A stretch of 64,000 nt of DNA from Silene latifolia (lineage: Eukaryota; Streptophyta; Magnoliopsida; Caryophyllales; Caryophyllaceae), in assembly GCF_048544455.1 (NCBI RefSeq), contig NC_133538.1:149500422-149564421 (forward strand), in the 5' to 3' direction. The notes beneath the pieces were generated by a model. The model was not told the DNA's origin. It saw only the letters and a list, made by a program, of their open reading frames with translations, and searched no databases. This document shows positions 33,716 through 45,659 of the stretch, in pieces. The first letter of the stretch is position 1, and every line of letters starts with the position of its first letter. The position numbers and the translations under genes are program-made.

Positions 33716-35472
33716 TGATGTGACCATAATTGGCGCATATTTAGCCCCCGAATTAGCCTTGTTTCCATGCTTTTTAGTGCTTATTTGGGTCATTTCTTAT
33801 CTTTAGTTCTTTGTTTCGCATATTCTTTGAGATTTTGATCCCTTGGTAGGAAAGGAGTAAGAATCTTGCATTTTCATGGCAAAACGAGACTAAATTGATC
33901 GAATTCAATGACCAAGCATCAAGGAGAGACAAGATTAGAAGGCCTTTGTACATATCATAGTAGAAGAGCAATGTTGAGAAAAGATCCTTGAGTCCCCAAG
34001 GAAATCCCCAAGGAATTTATGAAGAAAAGGAAAGAAGAAGAGAAGAATTGTTGCTGACTGACAATCCGAGCGGATTGTCACCAATCCGTCCGTCCAGCCC
34101 CAGCACAATCCGAGCGTCTTTGCCACAATCCGCTCGGATTTCACCTCCACAATCCGCCCGGATTCCCATGAATCCGCTCGGATTCCAAAGCCAGAATCCG
34201 CCCGTCCCGACCCTATTCCGCCCGGATTCTGCTCCAGCACGGATTGCCTTCTCCAAGCTACGAAAAGAGAAGCCCTTCTCTCAGAAATTACCGGCTCCTC
34301 CTTGCTCAACTTAAAAAGTGTAATTACTAGTTTAGCCCTTAGTTAACCCTAATGCATCCTCCCTAATTTTCACTATAAATACCCCATTAGTCTAATTAGA
34401 GGAGCATGTTCTTCTTATCAATAATTAGTGTAGTTAATATCAATCAAATCTCTCTTTAATATTGTAATCAAGTATTAATCAAGTTTTAATCCAAGTTTTA
34501 GTTCTTTAATCTCTCTCTTGTTCATCATTTATTTTGGGTAATTAAAGATTATTTTGGGTTATTGTTGGGAGATTGACAACCTCTCAATCAAGCATTCAAG
34601 TACTTCTTTTATCTTTGCTTTATTATTGGAATTATTAGTAGGTATAATCTCTTAATCCTGTTTTAATTATTGTTAATTACTTTCATTTATTCATCATGTT
34701 TCATATTGTTGGTATGATTGACAACCTTGCTAGCATGATCAACATGATAATGAGTGAGTAGTCTCTTAGCTAGGGTTAATGGGTGATTAGGGGAAACCAA
34801 CATAGGGAATGATTCATGCTTAAATTAATATGCTTTCATGTTTTATTTGCTTGCTTGTTTTGATCTCAACTCATGCACATGTTATATTTGATGAAATGTT
34901 AAGCCTATGAAACCCTTGCATTTACTATCATTTTCTATCTTTTCAATGAGACTTGTAAGACATAACCCAACTCGAGTCTCATTAGACCATGCATGTTGTT
35001 GAGTAGGGAAGATTAAGTCGACTTGTAGGTGTTGTACAATCTAATCGATTCGGCTCCGGGACCTAAACTTTCCTAGGATTGTAAGATATAACCCAACTCA
35101 ATCCATCACAACAATAATTGCTTGCTTATAATTTGAGAACATGTTTGTATGATCATATCCCGTGATTCCCCTATGATCCCATGATACCCTAGTGCCTTTA
35201 ATCAATTGTTTACACCCCTTTAATTCATCTTGCTTGTTTATTTTCATTGCTATTTTAGTTTAGTAACCTTCTACATCAACCCAATTTGTGACACCCCTTA
35301 GACACCACTAGTTACAATAGAAATCTCATTTCCACTCCCGTCCCTTGGGATCCGACCTGTACTTGCCTCTTTACTAATTGTAGAGTTGTTTGTGGAGTTA
35401 TAAATTGTGTTTTGATTCGACCGTGACCAACGACCACATCTTAATTTGTGAACACTTAGCGGGATCGCATCA
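33716..35472 (+). repeat. 5' LTR of the Athila-like element
   Basis: 1757 bp. A cluster of AATCCGAGCGGATT / AATCCGCCCG motifs occurs at 34062-34240. The region near 34370-34385 (CACTATAAATACCCC) is a plausible TATA box on the + strand. Confidence 0.93.
34373..34381 (+). promoter_or_regulatory. Possible LTR promoter (TATA box)
   Basis: TATAAATAC stands about two thirds of the way upstream in the LTR, in the U3-like part, and is present at the same place in the other LTR (about 43669). Function is inferred from position only. Confidence 0.4.
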
Positions 35473-35476
35473 AAAA

Positions 35477-35494
35477 TGGCGCCGTTGCCGGGGA
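35477..35494 (+). other. Primer-binding site (tRNA-Asp type)
   Basis: TGGCGCCGTTGCCGGGGA starts four bases after the 5' LTR. It is complementary to the 3' end of plant tRNA-Asp, the primer used by Athila elements. Confidence 0.85.
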
Positions 35495-35612
35495 CGGTGT
35501 TTGTTTGATTTAGATTTCTTTTTATTGTCATTAGTTGTGTCTTTCTTCGCCTTGAGGAAGTAAAACTCCTCAAGGTTTGTTCTAATTGTTTTCGAGTTGT
35601 TTGATATTTTGC

Positions 35613-37115
35613 ATGTCTAGAAGGTTACAAGGTGATTTGTTACCTTTTGACCATGAAATCGAAAGAACCTTGACGAACAATAGGAGAGTTGTTAGGAGGA
35701 ATTTACGAGGTATTAGTGAAGTTGTCCAACCCACTAGTGAGTTTGTCAATCCTTTTGCAATAGAAGGAGAAGAAAACCCATTACACAATACCCCACAAAA
35801 TCCCCCTACAATGCCAAAATTCTCGTCACACTCCGTACCCACCGAGGAGAATCTACCAAATGGTACTCCTACACCGCAACATCTCACCGGAAATTTTATT
35901 GCCAAGTCCGCCTTCATCCAACTAGTTGAGAGGAGCCAATTCGGGGGGATGCCTAGTGAGGACCCTCATTCCCATATGGAAACCTTTTGCGACTATTGTG
36001 ATGCTATCTCTCAAACGGGCGTGACTAAGGACCAAATTAGATGGGTCTTATTTCCTTTTTAATTAATCGGCACCGCGAAGCAATGGTTAAAGGGCCTTGA
36101 TAAGGCCACCCTTGGAATAGATTCTTGGAAGAAGTTGGCTCTAGCTTTCTACAAAAAATTCTACCCACCGGAAAAGACTAACATGCTAAGAGCTCAAATT
36201 ACGGGTTTTAAGCAAAGGGATGAAGAGTCTTTGTATGAAGCTTGGGAGCGGTTCAAGGGAATTTGTCGCTCATGTCCTCACCATGGACTTAGCGAATGGT
36301 TTTTGGTGCAACAATTTTGGAATGGTTTATATGAAGATTCTAGGAACATTATCAATATGGGATCAAATGGAATGTTCACCGAAGTTGATGACAATCAAAC
36401 ATGGAACAAGATTGAGGAAATGGCGGTCCATAACTCACAATATAGCAGACCTCGCAAGGCTACTAGAGGAGGAAAGCATGAAGTGGACTCCGTTACTCAA
36501 TTGGGTGCTCAACTTAGTGCTCACATTGACACAATCAACTTGAAGTTTGAACAAGCTATGGCTAGACTTGAGGAAAATTCAAAATCATCAAAGCATCATG
36601 TTAATGCCATGACGGCGTCCTCATCAATCCCAAGTGGGATATGTGAGAATTGTGGAACTTTGGGACATGACCAAGGTGAATGTAGAGGAACAAATGAACA
36701 AGTGAATGCTTTCCAAGCATACAAGAGTGGTACCCCTTATTCCAACTTTTACAATGAAAACATCAAATTCCATCCAAATCTCTCATACAAAAGCCAAAAT
36801 GTTCAAAACCCTCAAACAACATACACTCCACCACCCATGAGAAACCAAAATCAAAGACCCTTTTACAATCAAAACCAAGGTTACCAAAATCAAAACCCAT
36901 ACAATCACCAAAATGACCAAGGCTTTGATGTCCAAAACGCGGTCCTCCAAATGCAAAAGAATCAACAAGAATTTTTCACTCAAATGCAAAAAGATAGCCA
37001 AGCAAAGGAAACCACCATCAACAACATTCTAGCTCACACCAAGATGTTGGAAACACAATTGACTCAACTAGCATCTTCGAGCTCACAAAGACAAAAGGTG
37101 CAATTACCACCTTAA
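35613..37115 (+). pseudogene. Athila-like gag
   Basis: Starts MSRRLQGDLLPFD. Contains the retrotransposon gag domain (SDHxMETF-like block near 35970, then LIGTAKQWLKGLD, FYKKFYPPEKTN, DEESLYEAWERFKGICRSCP, EWFLVQQFWNGL). A zinc knuckle CENCGTLGHDQGEC lies near 36655, and an Asn/Gln-rich stretch follows. Two in-frame TAA codons (36060-36062 and 37113-37115) break it while the same frame stays open on both sides, as single-base changes would cause. Gag forms the particle and binds the RNA. The protease region follows in the same frame. Confidence 0.88.
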
Positions 37116-38408
37116 AGTAATCCCCCTAGACATGAAACGGTTAGTGCCATTCACTTGAGAAGTGGCACAGGGTATGAAGCACCGAAGAAGCAAGTTGAGG
37201 ATGAAGTTGTGGAAGCTAGTGAAAAGGAAGAAATTGTGCAAAACTCCAAAGATGGAGAATCATCAAAAGAAGAAAGTTCAAAGAAAAATGAAGACAAGGC
37301 CAAGGAGAAGGAGCCCATTGTGATTAGACTTCCTTTTCCAAGTCGTCAAGCCAAGCCCAAATTTGATGATCAACTTGGAAAGTTCATGGAAATTGTGAAG
37401 AATTTAGAAGTCTCAATTCCTTTCACGGAATTAATCAATCACGTTTCGGCCTATGCGAAATACTTGAAAGATATCCTCACAAAGAAGAAGTCGATCCGGA
37501 AGCTTGAGACTATCGCCTTCACTAAGGTGAGTAGTTCAATACTTCAAGGTAGTTCACCTCCAAAGTTAAAGGATCCGGGAAGCTTCTCAATACCGTGTAC
37601 CATTGGCGACACAACGATCAACAAAGCCTTATGTGATCTAGGGGCTAGTGTGAGTGTCATGCCGTACTCGGTAAGTAAAAGGTTGGGGATGGGAGAGCTT
37701 AAATGCACCAACATCACACTCCAAATGGCCGATAGATCGACGAAGACACCGTTAGGGATATGGGAAGATGTCCCCGTGCGAATTGGGAAGTTTTTCATCC
37801 CGGTGGACTTTGTCATTGTTGATATGGAGGAGGATTCCAACATTCCAATCATCCTAGGAAGACCTTTCCTACACATCGTCGGTGCGGTAATTGATGTGAA
37901 ACATGGTGAGCTCACTCTAGAAGTGGGAGATGAAAGCATAACTTTTAATCTCGACAAGACTATGAGAGCTCCTCGTTTGCATGAGCCATGTTTCATGATT
38001 GATCATTATAGCCGAAAGGATGAAAGGAAGAAATCGGAACTCCAATGGAAGATGAAAATTGAAGATGCTCCATTCAAAGAGCAAGTGAATTGTGACAAGG
38101 AGAGCTTGCAAAGCTCATCAAAATCAACCAAGGAAGAAGAGGATGGCCTCATTGGCCAAGAGAAGAAATTGGGAGAGTTGTCTCCATCTAAGCAAGAGAT
38201 TTTCAATGATCAACTCAATGAAGTTTGTGGTCTTTGGGACGACGAATTTGAAGGGATTTTTAATCCCTACATTGGACATGCCATCGATCATGATCAACAA
38301 CAAGGGCCAAAGTCTATTGAGAACCTCTACCATGATAATGAACAAGCTTTTGATTACTTCTTCAAGGTGTTGAGCAACATCAACAATACCTTGGACATGC
38401 CCCCTTGA
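37116..38408 (+). CDS. Athila-like aspartic protease region
   Basis: Same frame as gag, after its second stop. A Lys/Glu-rich linker leads to the retropepsin: LKDPGSFSIPCTIG, ALCDLGASVSVMPYSV with DLGAS at the active-site position (DTG/DSG in most proteases, DxGAS common in plant gypsy), and IPIILGRPFL as the second flap-end motif. After the protease the frame continues for about 150 acidic residues and ends at 38408 without any reverse transcriptase block. The open frame is 417 residues from 37155. Confidence 0.85.
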   Translation, partial: SNPPRHETVSAIHLRSGTGYEAPKKQVEDEVVEASEKEEIVQNSKDGESSKEESSKKNEDKAKEKEPIVIRLPFPSRQAKPKFDDQLGKFMEIVKNLEVSIPFTELINHVSAYAKYLKDILTKKKSIRKLETIAFTKVSSSILQGSSPPKLKDPGSFSIPCTIGDTTINKALCDLGASVSVMPYSVSKRLGMGELKCTNITLQMADRSTKTPLGIWEDVPVRIGKFFIPVDFVIVDMEEDSNIPIILGRPFLHIVGAVIDVKHGELTLEVGDESITFNLDKTMRAPRLHEPCFMIDHYSRKDERKKSELQWKMKIEDAPFKEQVNCDKESLQSSSKSTKEEEDGLIGQEKKLGELSPSKQEIFNDQLNEVCGLWDDEFEGIFNPYIGHAIDHDQQQGPKSIENLYHDNEQAFDYFFKVLSNINNTLDMPP

Positions 38409-39434
38409 CATCTCATCAAGAATGAGAGTTTGGTGGAGTCCTCCCTAAACCACCACTTGTAAATATTTCTAACTCCCTAACTTACTTTTCAATTCTTGTA
38501 TTGCATTGTTGTCATTTTTGGATTTTTATTTACTTTGATCAAAATAATTGTCATGCTTGAGAGAAAGTGAGGGAGGGACTAACGATTTCAATTGATGTGT
38601 AGTGCTTTTAACTTAGTGTGGGGATGGCAATTGCCTAGGCTATCCATGCCTTAGTAGTGCCCCCACAATGAAGAACACAAGACTTGAAGAAAGAATGATA
38701 AGGGAAATGCGCTGTGCACGGGTGGAACTGAATCCGTGTACACAGGGCCAGAATCCGAGCGGATTCCCAAGAATCCGCCCGTCTTATAGAATCCGAGCGT
38801 ATTGCAGAAAAGACGCCCGTCTTGAACTGAGCTAAATTTTGAAAAATTCTTGACTGTGACTGAATCCGGGCGTCCTGTGAAGAATCCGCCCGTCTTGTGG
38901 AATCCGTCCGTCTTGTGAGAAAAACGTCCGTCTTTGCAGCTGAGGAAAACAAGCAAATTTTTCTGGACTGAAATCCGTCCGTCTTTGAGCAAATTCGCCC
39001 GTCCCGTGTTCAGCAAATCCGAGCGGATTGTAAAAAATCCGCCCGTCTTTAGGCGAGTTTTGCAAAATTCAGAAAGAGCAGAATCCGCACGGATTGGACA
39101 GAATCCGCACGTATTGCCCCTGCAGATTTGAAATTTTCGGCCTCTTTAAAACCCCTCCCACCTTCATTCATTCATTCATTCATTCATAAACACTACCCAC
39201 AACATCAAAACCCTCATCCTCTCCATCACAAAAACAAAAACCCTCAACAACATTCACCAAAATCAAATCAAACCATCCTTCCAACAACAAATTAATCACT
39301 CCTTCCTCAACAAAAATCAAAACCAAGAACAAAATCTTCAACCTTTGAGTGGATTTTTGTTTTCATAAAGGCAAAGCCTTTCACCTTCAAATCGATTTGG
39401 GCATACTACAAATTGAAGATTTTTCATTCTTTTC
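38409..39434 (+). other. Non-coding spacer of the Athila-like element with a polypurine-like motif
   Basis: AGTGTGGGGATGGC at 38616-38629 resembles the polypurine tract near the 3' LTR. It is followed by the AATCCGCCCG minisatellite (38748-39125) and a CATT repeat (39164-39187). This is where pol would lie in a complete element. Confidence 0.6.
38748..39125. repeat. GAATCCGCCCGTCTT / AATCCGAGCGGATT minisatellite
   Basis: About a dozen and a half imperfect units of 14-20 bp such as GAATCCGCCCGTCTTG and GAATCCGAGCGGATTG. The same motif occurs in both LTRs (34062-34240, 43355-43530). Confidence 0.85.
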
Positions 39435-39449
39435 TTGGTTAATTCATCA

Positions 39450-40757
39450 ATGGCAAGGGCTAAGGGAGCAACAAAGGCACCAAAGGCTAAAGCACTCTCA
39501 CAAAGGCAAAAGGCTCTTCAAACAAAGAAAGCATTGGCTATGGTGGTAGCAACACCAAACTTGGAAGTGCAACATCAACAACAACCTTCTATGGGAGTAA
39601 CAACACCTTCTACTCCGGTAATTGATCAACTTTTGCATTATCCGGAGGTAACTTTTATTTCCGATACCAATAGAAATACCTTTGTCAAGTTTGCTATGAA
39701 ATCATTACAATCCACCAAATTCATATGTGAAGATACCTTACAAAAATTGGGTGTTCTTGAACAAACAAAAGCCTTTTTCAATGCCATGGGGTTAAAGAAA
39801 TTGTTTGAAAAAAGGGAATTGACATACCCCTCCCTTACCTTGGAATTTTTAAGTTCTTTGAAAGTCACCAAAGTTGAGAATAGGGAGAATATCGAGTTTC
39901 GTCTAGCTAATGTTAGTAGACGCATTACCTTTCGGGAATTGGGTGAAATTTTGGGTCTTAGTGATGAACGGAGTTATTTTAAGAGTTATGGAAAGTATGA
40001 CCCCGAACCTCTTTGGGAGGCAATCTCCGGGAAGAAATTTGAGGATTTTCATGCGAGTCGTGCTCTTTTGGTCCACCATCCGGGCATAAGAGTATGGCAC
40101 AAGGTCGTGGGTAACACCATAATTGCTAGGAAAGATACCAACCATTTCACAAGACTTGATTTTATTCTCCTTGAATCGGCTTCGAATATCGGAAGAGTTC
40201 ACACCAAGCCTTACAATTCCTTGAGGCTCTTCGTAGATAGATGGCTCAACATCGATAGTGGGAAGAAGGGCACGACCGTTATTGTCAATGGCGGCCTAGT
40301 TACACTCCTAGCCAAGCACTTTGATCCTAACTTCAATAAGGATAACAAGTACAAAGCAAAGGAGGGTGGCCATCTTGTTGATATGCATACTATGATTCAC
40401 AAGTTCAAGTGGGTTGCCCATAACCCCCTTGACACTAAGTATGGATGGCTAACTAGTGAAGCTAGATCGTTCACCTTGCCTTCAAAGATTTGCCGTCTAA
40501 GCGTCCACCGGACCAATTATCTACTTCCCCTTTCCGAAGAAGCCGAGTATATCATTCAACAACAAAAGGGTGATCTTGAAATGCCCTCCTCTTCCATTGT
40601 CATACCACCTTACCCCTTTAAGTATGAAGAGTTCAAGCCGGAAGGAGTTGAAGTTGGTAAAGACTATGTGACCCTTCTCATGCAAGCAATGCACAAGCAA
40701 GCCTATGAAGATCGGAAAAATGCCTACTTGGCTCAATATCCACCCTCCTACATTTAG
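39450..40757 (+). CDS. ATHILA ORF1-like protein (env-position ORF)
   Basis: ATG at 39450 in good context gives a 435-residue protein (an ATG 15 bases upstream is also in frame). The N-terminus is basic (MARAKGATKAPKAKALSQRQ). The core has LTLEFLSSLKVTK, FRLANVSRRITFRELGEILG and RLFVDRWLNI, the pattern of the Arabidopsis ATHILA ORF-1 family, whose function is unknown. No signal peptide or membrane segment is visible, so an envelope role is not supported here. It is intact over its length. An acidic C-terminal tail lies just after it in another frame (40742-41041). Confidence 0.72.
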   Translation: MARAKGATKAPKAKALSQRQKALQTKKALAMVVATPNLEVQHQQQPSMGVTTPSTPVIDQLLHYPEVTFISDTNRNTFVKFAMKSLQSTKFICEDTLQKLGVLEQTKAFFNAMGLKKLFEKRELTYPSLTLEFLSSLKVTKVENRENIEFRLANVSRRITFRELGEILGLSDERSYFKSYGKYDPEPLWEAISGKKFEDFHASRALLVHHPGIRVWHKVVGNTIIARKDTNHFTRLDFILLESASNIGRVHTKPYNSLRLFVDRWLNIDSGKKGTTVIVNGGLVTLLAKHFDPNFNKDNKYKAKEGGHLVDMHTMIHKFKWVAHNPLDTKYGWLTSEARSFTLPSKICRLSVHRTNYLLPLSEEAEYIIQQQKGDLEMPSSSIVIPPYPFKYEEFKPEGVEVGKDYVTLLMQAMHKQAYEDRKNAYLAQYPPSYI

Positions 40758-41041
40758 CTAGGCAAGGACTACTTGATCCATCTTGTCCTTTGCCTAGTTG
40801 GGCGGATAGAGAAGTCTTATTTCCGGGTGCATCTAGGGTCGTTGTGGGTGACAATGAGGTTGTTGGAAATGATGAGGAAGTTGATGATAATATTGAGGAA
40901 GAAGCAAGTGAAGGAGAAAAAGATGGTGAAGATGATGATGAGGAAGATGAGGAAGAAAGTGAAGAAGCAAATGACAAGGAAAGTGGCAATGTCACCACTT
41001 CTCATGAGGGAAGTGATGATGATAGCATGATGGAAGATTAG
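40742..41041 (+). pseudogene. Acidic C-terminal extension of the ATHILA ORF1-like protein, out of frame
   Basis: An open frame SWADREVLFPGASRVVVGDN continues into a Glu/Asp-rich tail of about 60 residues (GEKDGEDDDEEDEEE) ending at 41041. Its frame is open upstream across the stop of the main ORF, suggesting a one-base frameshift near 40735-40757. Confidence 0.5.
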
Positions 41042-43008
41042 CAAGCCTTGGAGACTCCTACACTCTCATGGTTTGTCTATTTCTCTCTTTGTATTTTATT
41101 TCATTTTGATCATTGTTGGAGTAGTCCTAGCCCCATCAAAGGACTCACACCTCGGTACCATTGAGGTGCTCTCATTCTATTGTTCCCATTTTCAAAATCC
41201 AAAATGACAAACTAGTTTCATGCATAGCATAGTGTGTGCATGAACTATACCCATCCTTGGACATTAGCAATAGTGTCTCACTCGGTTTGGGGAAGTTAAT
41301 GCATACGCAACGGGAGGTAATCTAAATTATCCTCTCCGTCATAACAAAAACCATGCATCATGTAGTGTAGCTTAGTATAGATTGCATTTAGTATAGAAAT
41401 CATGCATCATCATTGCATAATTTCCATCATTTTGGCCATTGAGGACAATGCCCATATTAGTGTGGGGATGGGAATTCTAACATTTAACTCATATTCAAAA
41501 ATCCAAAAAAATTGAAAAATTTCAAAAATCATAAAAATTTGAAAATTGAAAACCCAAAAACATGTTTATTTCCTTTTGTAATCTTGTATATATTATCTTG
41601 TATATATTGTATTTGTTCTATCCTTGTTCACATTGATTGACTACGCCACATCCGAGACATGAGGATATTGAAGACCGCATGGTATGATCTTTCCAATCTC
41701 CTTTTTCCTCTTTATGTTACTGACTATGTGGCTTTATTTTGAATGATGCGGTAAAATAATGTGAACTTAGGACTTGCATTTAGTTTATATGGCATATTAG
41801 TTGGTAGAATCATTTGCATTAGGATGTTTATATGTTAGTTGCATCATGGCATGTAGTTTGCATGTTAGAAAAATTTTGTGAAACCGTCTATTTGGGAAGC
41901 TTGACAAGTGTATATAGGCCCTAGTAGATGGCTTTTGTTCTTAAGACTTTGCTTGTTAGAATACTTGTAAAACACCCTAGGATGTGTCATGCTAGTATCC
42001 TTTGACCCATGGATTAAGGCCTAGTCAAGAGTACCTTGTGGTGTGATAACTCCTTGGCTACCGTTTATTCCCAAGGTGACCCTTGAAACCATGCAACCAT
42101 CATTTATCCATGTTCTACCATATTTTTGTCAACAAAAGGGAATGGGCACAAAAAGAAATCAATTTGAGTTCAATGAAATGAAAAGTGAAAGAAAGTTTGC
42201 AAAATGCATCAAATGAGAAGAGGAGCAAAAATAGAACTCCTAAGCTTCAAATACAAGGCACCCTCGTTACTAATTGGGGTGACTTTGAAAATGTTCAAAA
42301 GAAAATGCATAAAGTTGAAAAATTGTCAAGTGTTGAAAAGCCAAAAATCAAAAGAAATGGCAAAAAGAAAGTGTTCTCAAATGTTATATGCCACAAGAAA
42401 TTGGGGGGAAAACAAAAACCAAAGCAAACTCCCAAAATGAAACTCAAAATTCTATTGATCCCTTTATCCATCGTATCCATTTTTGTGCATGGTAGAGAGG
42501 GGACGACCCTTCTTCTTGTCTAGGCAAGAGGGGGAATTCCGCGATCCTCCAGTGTTTCTAACACCATAGGGAGTCTACTCTTGACAAAAGCATTTAACGA
42601 TTGAGGACAAAAGTACCCTAGCTTGACACAACTTGGAGGTGATTTATTGGTATCCTTCTAGGCTTAGTAGTTTGAAGAAATTGCATCTATGAAGGAGTGT
42701 GTACCCTTGAATTGCTTCCCTTGTAGATAATTTTCGCCACTTGATGAGGGAGTGGCTATTCTTTTTGTAGATGCATCCATTATGTGATTTTGTGTGCTTA
42801 ATGTTTGGATGTGTTGCCATTTTGGCAAGACCCACCTTGCCTTGCAAGAAGGCATCCTACCTCATGGTTGTCTTGTTGTGAGTTGAAGGGGCGGAGTGAG
42901 ACCCGCTAATTGTCTCATATCGGCTATATTATTAGGATAGGTTAGTATTGGTCCTAGTATTTGTCACCTCTTTACTCGGGACGAGCAAAGGTTCGGTTTG
43001 GGGATATT
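41042..43008 (+). other. 3' non-coding region of the Athila-like element with polypurine tracts
   Basis: TAGTGTGGGGATGGG at 41458-41473 repeats the motif at 38616. The true polypurine tract GGTTTGGGGATATT lies directly before the 3' LTR (42995-43008). The frame at 42185-42523 is basic and low-complexity, with no recognised domain. Confidence 0.6.
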
Positions 43009-44764
43009 TGATGTGACCATAATTGGCGCATATTTAGCCCTCGAATTAGCCTTGTTTCCATGCTTTTTAGTGCTTATTTGGGTCATTTCTTATCTTTAGT
43101 TCTTTGTTTCGCATATTCTTTGAGATTTTGATCCCTTGGTAGGAAAGGAGTAAGAATCTTGCATTTTCATGGCAAAACAAGACTAAATTGATCGAATTCA
43201 ATGACCAAGCATCAAGGAGAGACAAGATTAGAAGGCCTTTGTACATATCATAGTAGAAGACCAATGTTGAGAAAAGATCCTTGAGTCCCCAAGGAAATCC
43301 CCAAGGAATTTATGAAGAAAAGGAAAGAAGAAGAGAAGAATTGTTGCTGACTGACAATCCGAGCGGATTGTCACCAATCCGTCCGTCGGCCCTCAAAGAC
43401 AATCCGAGCGTCTTTGCCACAATCCGCTCGGATTCCACCTCCACAATCCGCCCGGATTCCCATGAATCCGCTCGGATTCCAAAGCCAGAATCCGCCCGTC
43501 CCGACCCTATTCCGCCGGATTCGCTCCAAAGACGGATTGCCTTCTCCAAGCTACGAAAAGAGAAGCCCTTCTCTCAGAAATTACCGGCTCCTCCTTGCTC
43601 AACTTAAAAAGTGTAATTCCTAGTTTAGCTCTTAGTTAACCCTAATGCATCCTCCCTAATTTTCACTATAAATACCCCATTAGTCTAATTAGAGGAGCAT
43701 GTTCTTCTTATCAATAATTAGTGTAGTTAATATCAATCAAATCTCTCTTTAATATTGTAATCAAGTATTAATCAAGTTTTAATCCAAGTTTTAGTTCTTT
43801 AATCTCTCTCTTGTTCATCATTTATTTTGGGTAATTGAAGATTATTTTGGGTTATTGTTGGGAGATTGACAACCTCTCAATCAAGCATTCAAGTACTTCT
43901 TTTATCTTTGCTTTATTATTGGAATCATTAGTAGGTATAATCTCTTAATCCCGTTTTAATTATTGTTAATTACTTTCATTTATTCATCATGTTTCATATT
44001 GTTGGTATGATTGACAACCTTGCTAGCATGATCAACATGATAATGAGTGAGTAGTCTCTTAGCTAGGGTTAATGGGTGATTAGGGGAAACCAACATAGGG
44101 AATGATTCATGCTTAAATTAATATGCTTTCATGTTTTATTTGCTTGCTTGTTTTGATCTCAACTCATGCACATGTTTTATTTGATGAAATGCTAAGCCTA
44201 TGAATCCTTGCATTTACTATCATCTTCTATCTTTTCAATGAGACTTGTAAGACATAACCCAACTCGAGTCTCATTAGACCATGCATGTTGTTGAGTAGGG
44301 AAGATTAAGTCGACTTGTAGGTGTTGTACAATCTAATCGATTCGGCTCCGGGACCCAAACTTTCCTAGGATTGTAAGATATAACCCAACTTAATCCATCA
44401 CAACAATAATTGCTTGCTTATAATTTGGGAACATGTTTGTATGATCATATCCCATGATTCCCCTATGATCCCATGATACCCTAGTGCCTTTAATCAATTG
44501 TTTACACCCCTTTAATTCATCTTGCTTGTTTATTTTCATTGCTATTTTAGTTTAGTAACCTTCTACATCAACCCAATTTGTGACACCCCTTAGACACCAC
44601 TAGTTACAATAGAAATCTCATTTCAACTCCCGTCCCTTGGGATCCGACCTTTACTTGCCTCTTTACTAATTGTAGAGTTGTTTGTGGAGTTATAAATTGT
44701 GTTTTGATTCGACCGTGACCAACGACCACATCTTAATTTGTGAACACTTAGCGGGATCGCATCA
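43009..44764 (+). repeat. 3' LTR of the Athila-like element
   Basis: 1756 bp, nearly identical to 33716-35472. Differences are scattered single bases and a patch near 43390-43400 (CGGCCCTCAAAGAC versus CCAGCCCCAGCAC). Confidence 0.93.
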
Positions 44765-45621
44765 ATGGTTTACGCCAATCTCTGAGAAATTGGTTTGCTA
44801 AACTTACATAGGCCCTTCGTCAATATGGTTTTACGCAATCTCATGCCGATCATACTTTGTTTACGTATCTGCGTGGTGCTGCTATTTTGTGTTTACTGGT
44901 ATACGTGGATGACATTCTTGTCGCTGGCAACACTCCTACTTTGTGTGCGTCTTTTAAACGATACTTGTTTCATTAGTTTCAATTGAAAGATTTGGGTCCT
45001 CTAAAGTATTTTCTCAGGATTGAATGTGCTCGTTCAGCGAATAGTCTGTTCTTGTGTCAGCGGAAGTACGCCTTGGACATTCTCCATAAGGGAGGCTTCC
45101 TTGCAGGCAAACCGGCTGACACTCCATTACCACTAAATCACTCATTAGCCTCAGACGATGGCCCGATGTATGATGACCCAGCCATATATCTTTGTATAGT
45201 TGGGCGGGTGATCTACCTTACTATAACGCGCCCCAACCTCTATTATGTTGTTCACATTCTTTCGCAGTTCATGCACGCTCCACGCAAAGCTCATTATGAA
45301 GCTGCAGTACGAGTGCTACGGTATCTTAAGGGTCATCCGGGTCAAGGTATTGTTTTTCCCACTAAAAACGATTTTCAGCTTCATGTTTATTGTGATTCCG
45401 ATTACGCAAGTTGCCCGCTCTCTCGTCGGTCCGTCAGTGGTTATTTTCTCTTGCTTAGTACTTCTCCTATTTCGTGTAAAAACCAAGAAACAAACAACGG
45501 TTTCCCGTTCCTCTAATGAAGCTGAGTACCGCGCCATGGCGTTTGCTTGTGCTGAAATTAAATGGGTTCGATACATTTTGGCCGCCCTAAGTGTCCCTCC
45601 ACGACAGCCTATTCGTCTTTA
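44765..45621 (+). pseudogene. Copia reverse transcriptase C-terminus and RNase H, first part
   Basis: Contains the polymerase motif LLVYVDDILVAGN, then LKDLGPLKYFLRIECARS, GRVIYLTITRPNLYYVVHIL, RVLRYLKGHPGQGI, YCDSDYASCPLSRRSVSGYF and (frame +1) SSNEAEYRAMAFACAEIKWV. In-frame stops near 44808 and 44977 and a frameshift near 45480 are visible. The frame is cut at RLY by the CACTA element at 45622. Confidence 0.88.
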
Positions 45622-45659
45622 CACTACACTAAATCTAGCAATCAATAAGGAGCGTATCA

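Larger units (their letters stand above)
33716..44764 (+). mobile_element. Athila-like Ty3/gypsy element without reverse transcriptase
   Basis: Two LTRs of 1757 and 1756 bp (33716-35472, 43009-44764) starting TGATGTGACC and ending GATCGCATCA. The target duplication ATGGT is perfect (33711-33715, 44765-44769). A primer site for tRNA-Asp, typical of Athila, is present. The 11-kb element encodes gag-protease and an ATHILA-ORF1-like protein. Reverse transcriptase, RNase H and integrase are all absent between 38408 and 39435. The LTRs differ at few positions apart from a rearranged patch near 34100/43390, so insertion was fairly recent. Confidence 0.92.

Noticed and set aside
33935..34314. ORFs on both strands in the Athila-like LTR
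   Set aside because: Present in the same form in both LTRs around the AATCCG motif cluster, with no coding signature.
38631..39131. ORFs on both strands across the AATCCGCCCG minisatellite
   Set aside because: They follow the repeat unit and carry no domain. This is spacer DNA of the Athila-like element.
42185..42523. 112-residue basic ORF in the 3' region of the Athila-like element
   Set aside because: Low-complexity Lys/Asn-rich text without a domain, in a region that is non-coding in Athila-type elements.
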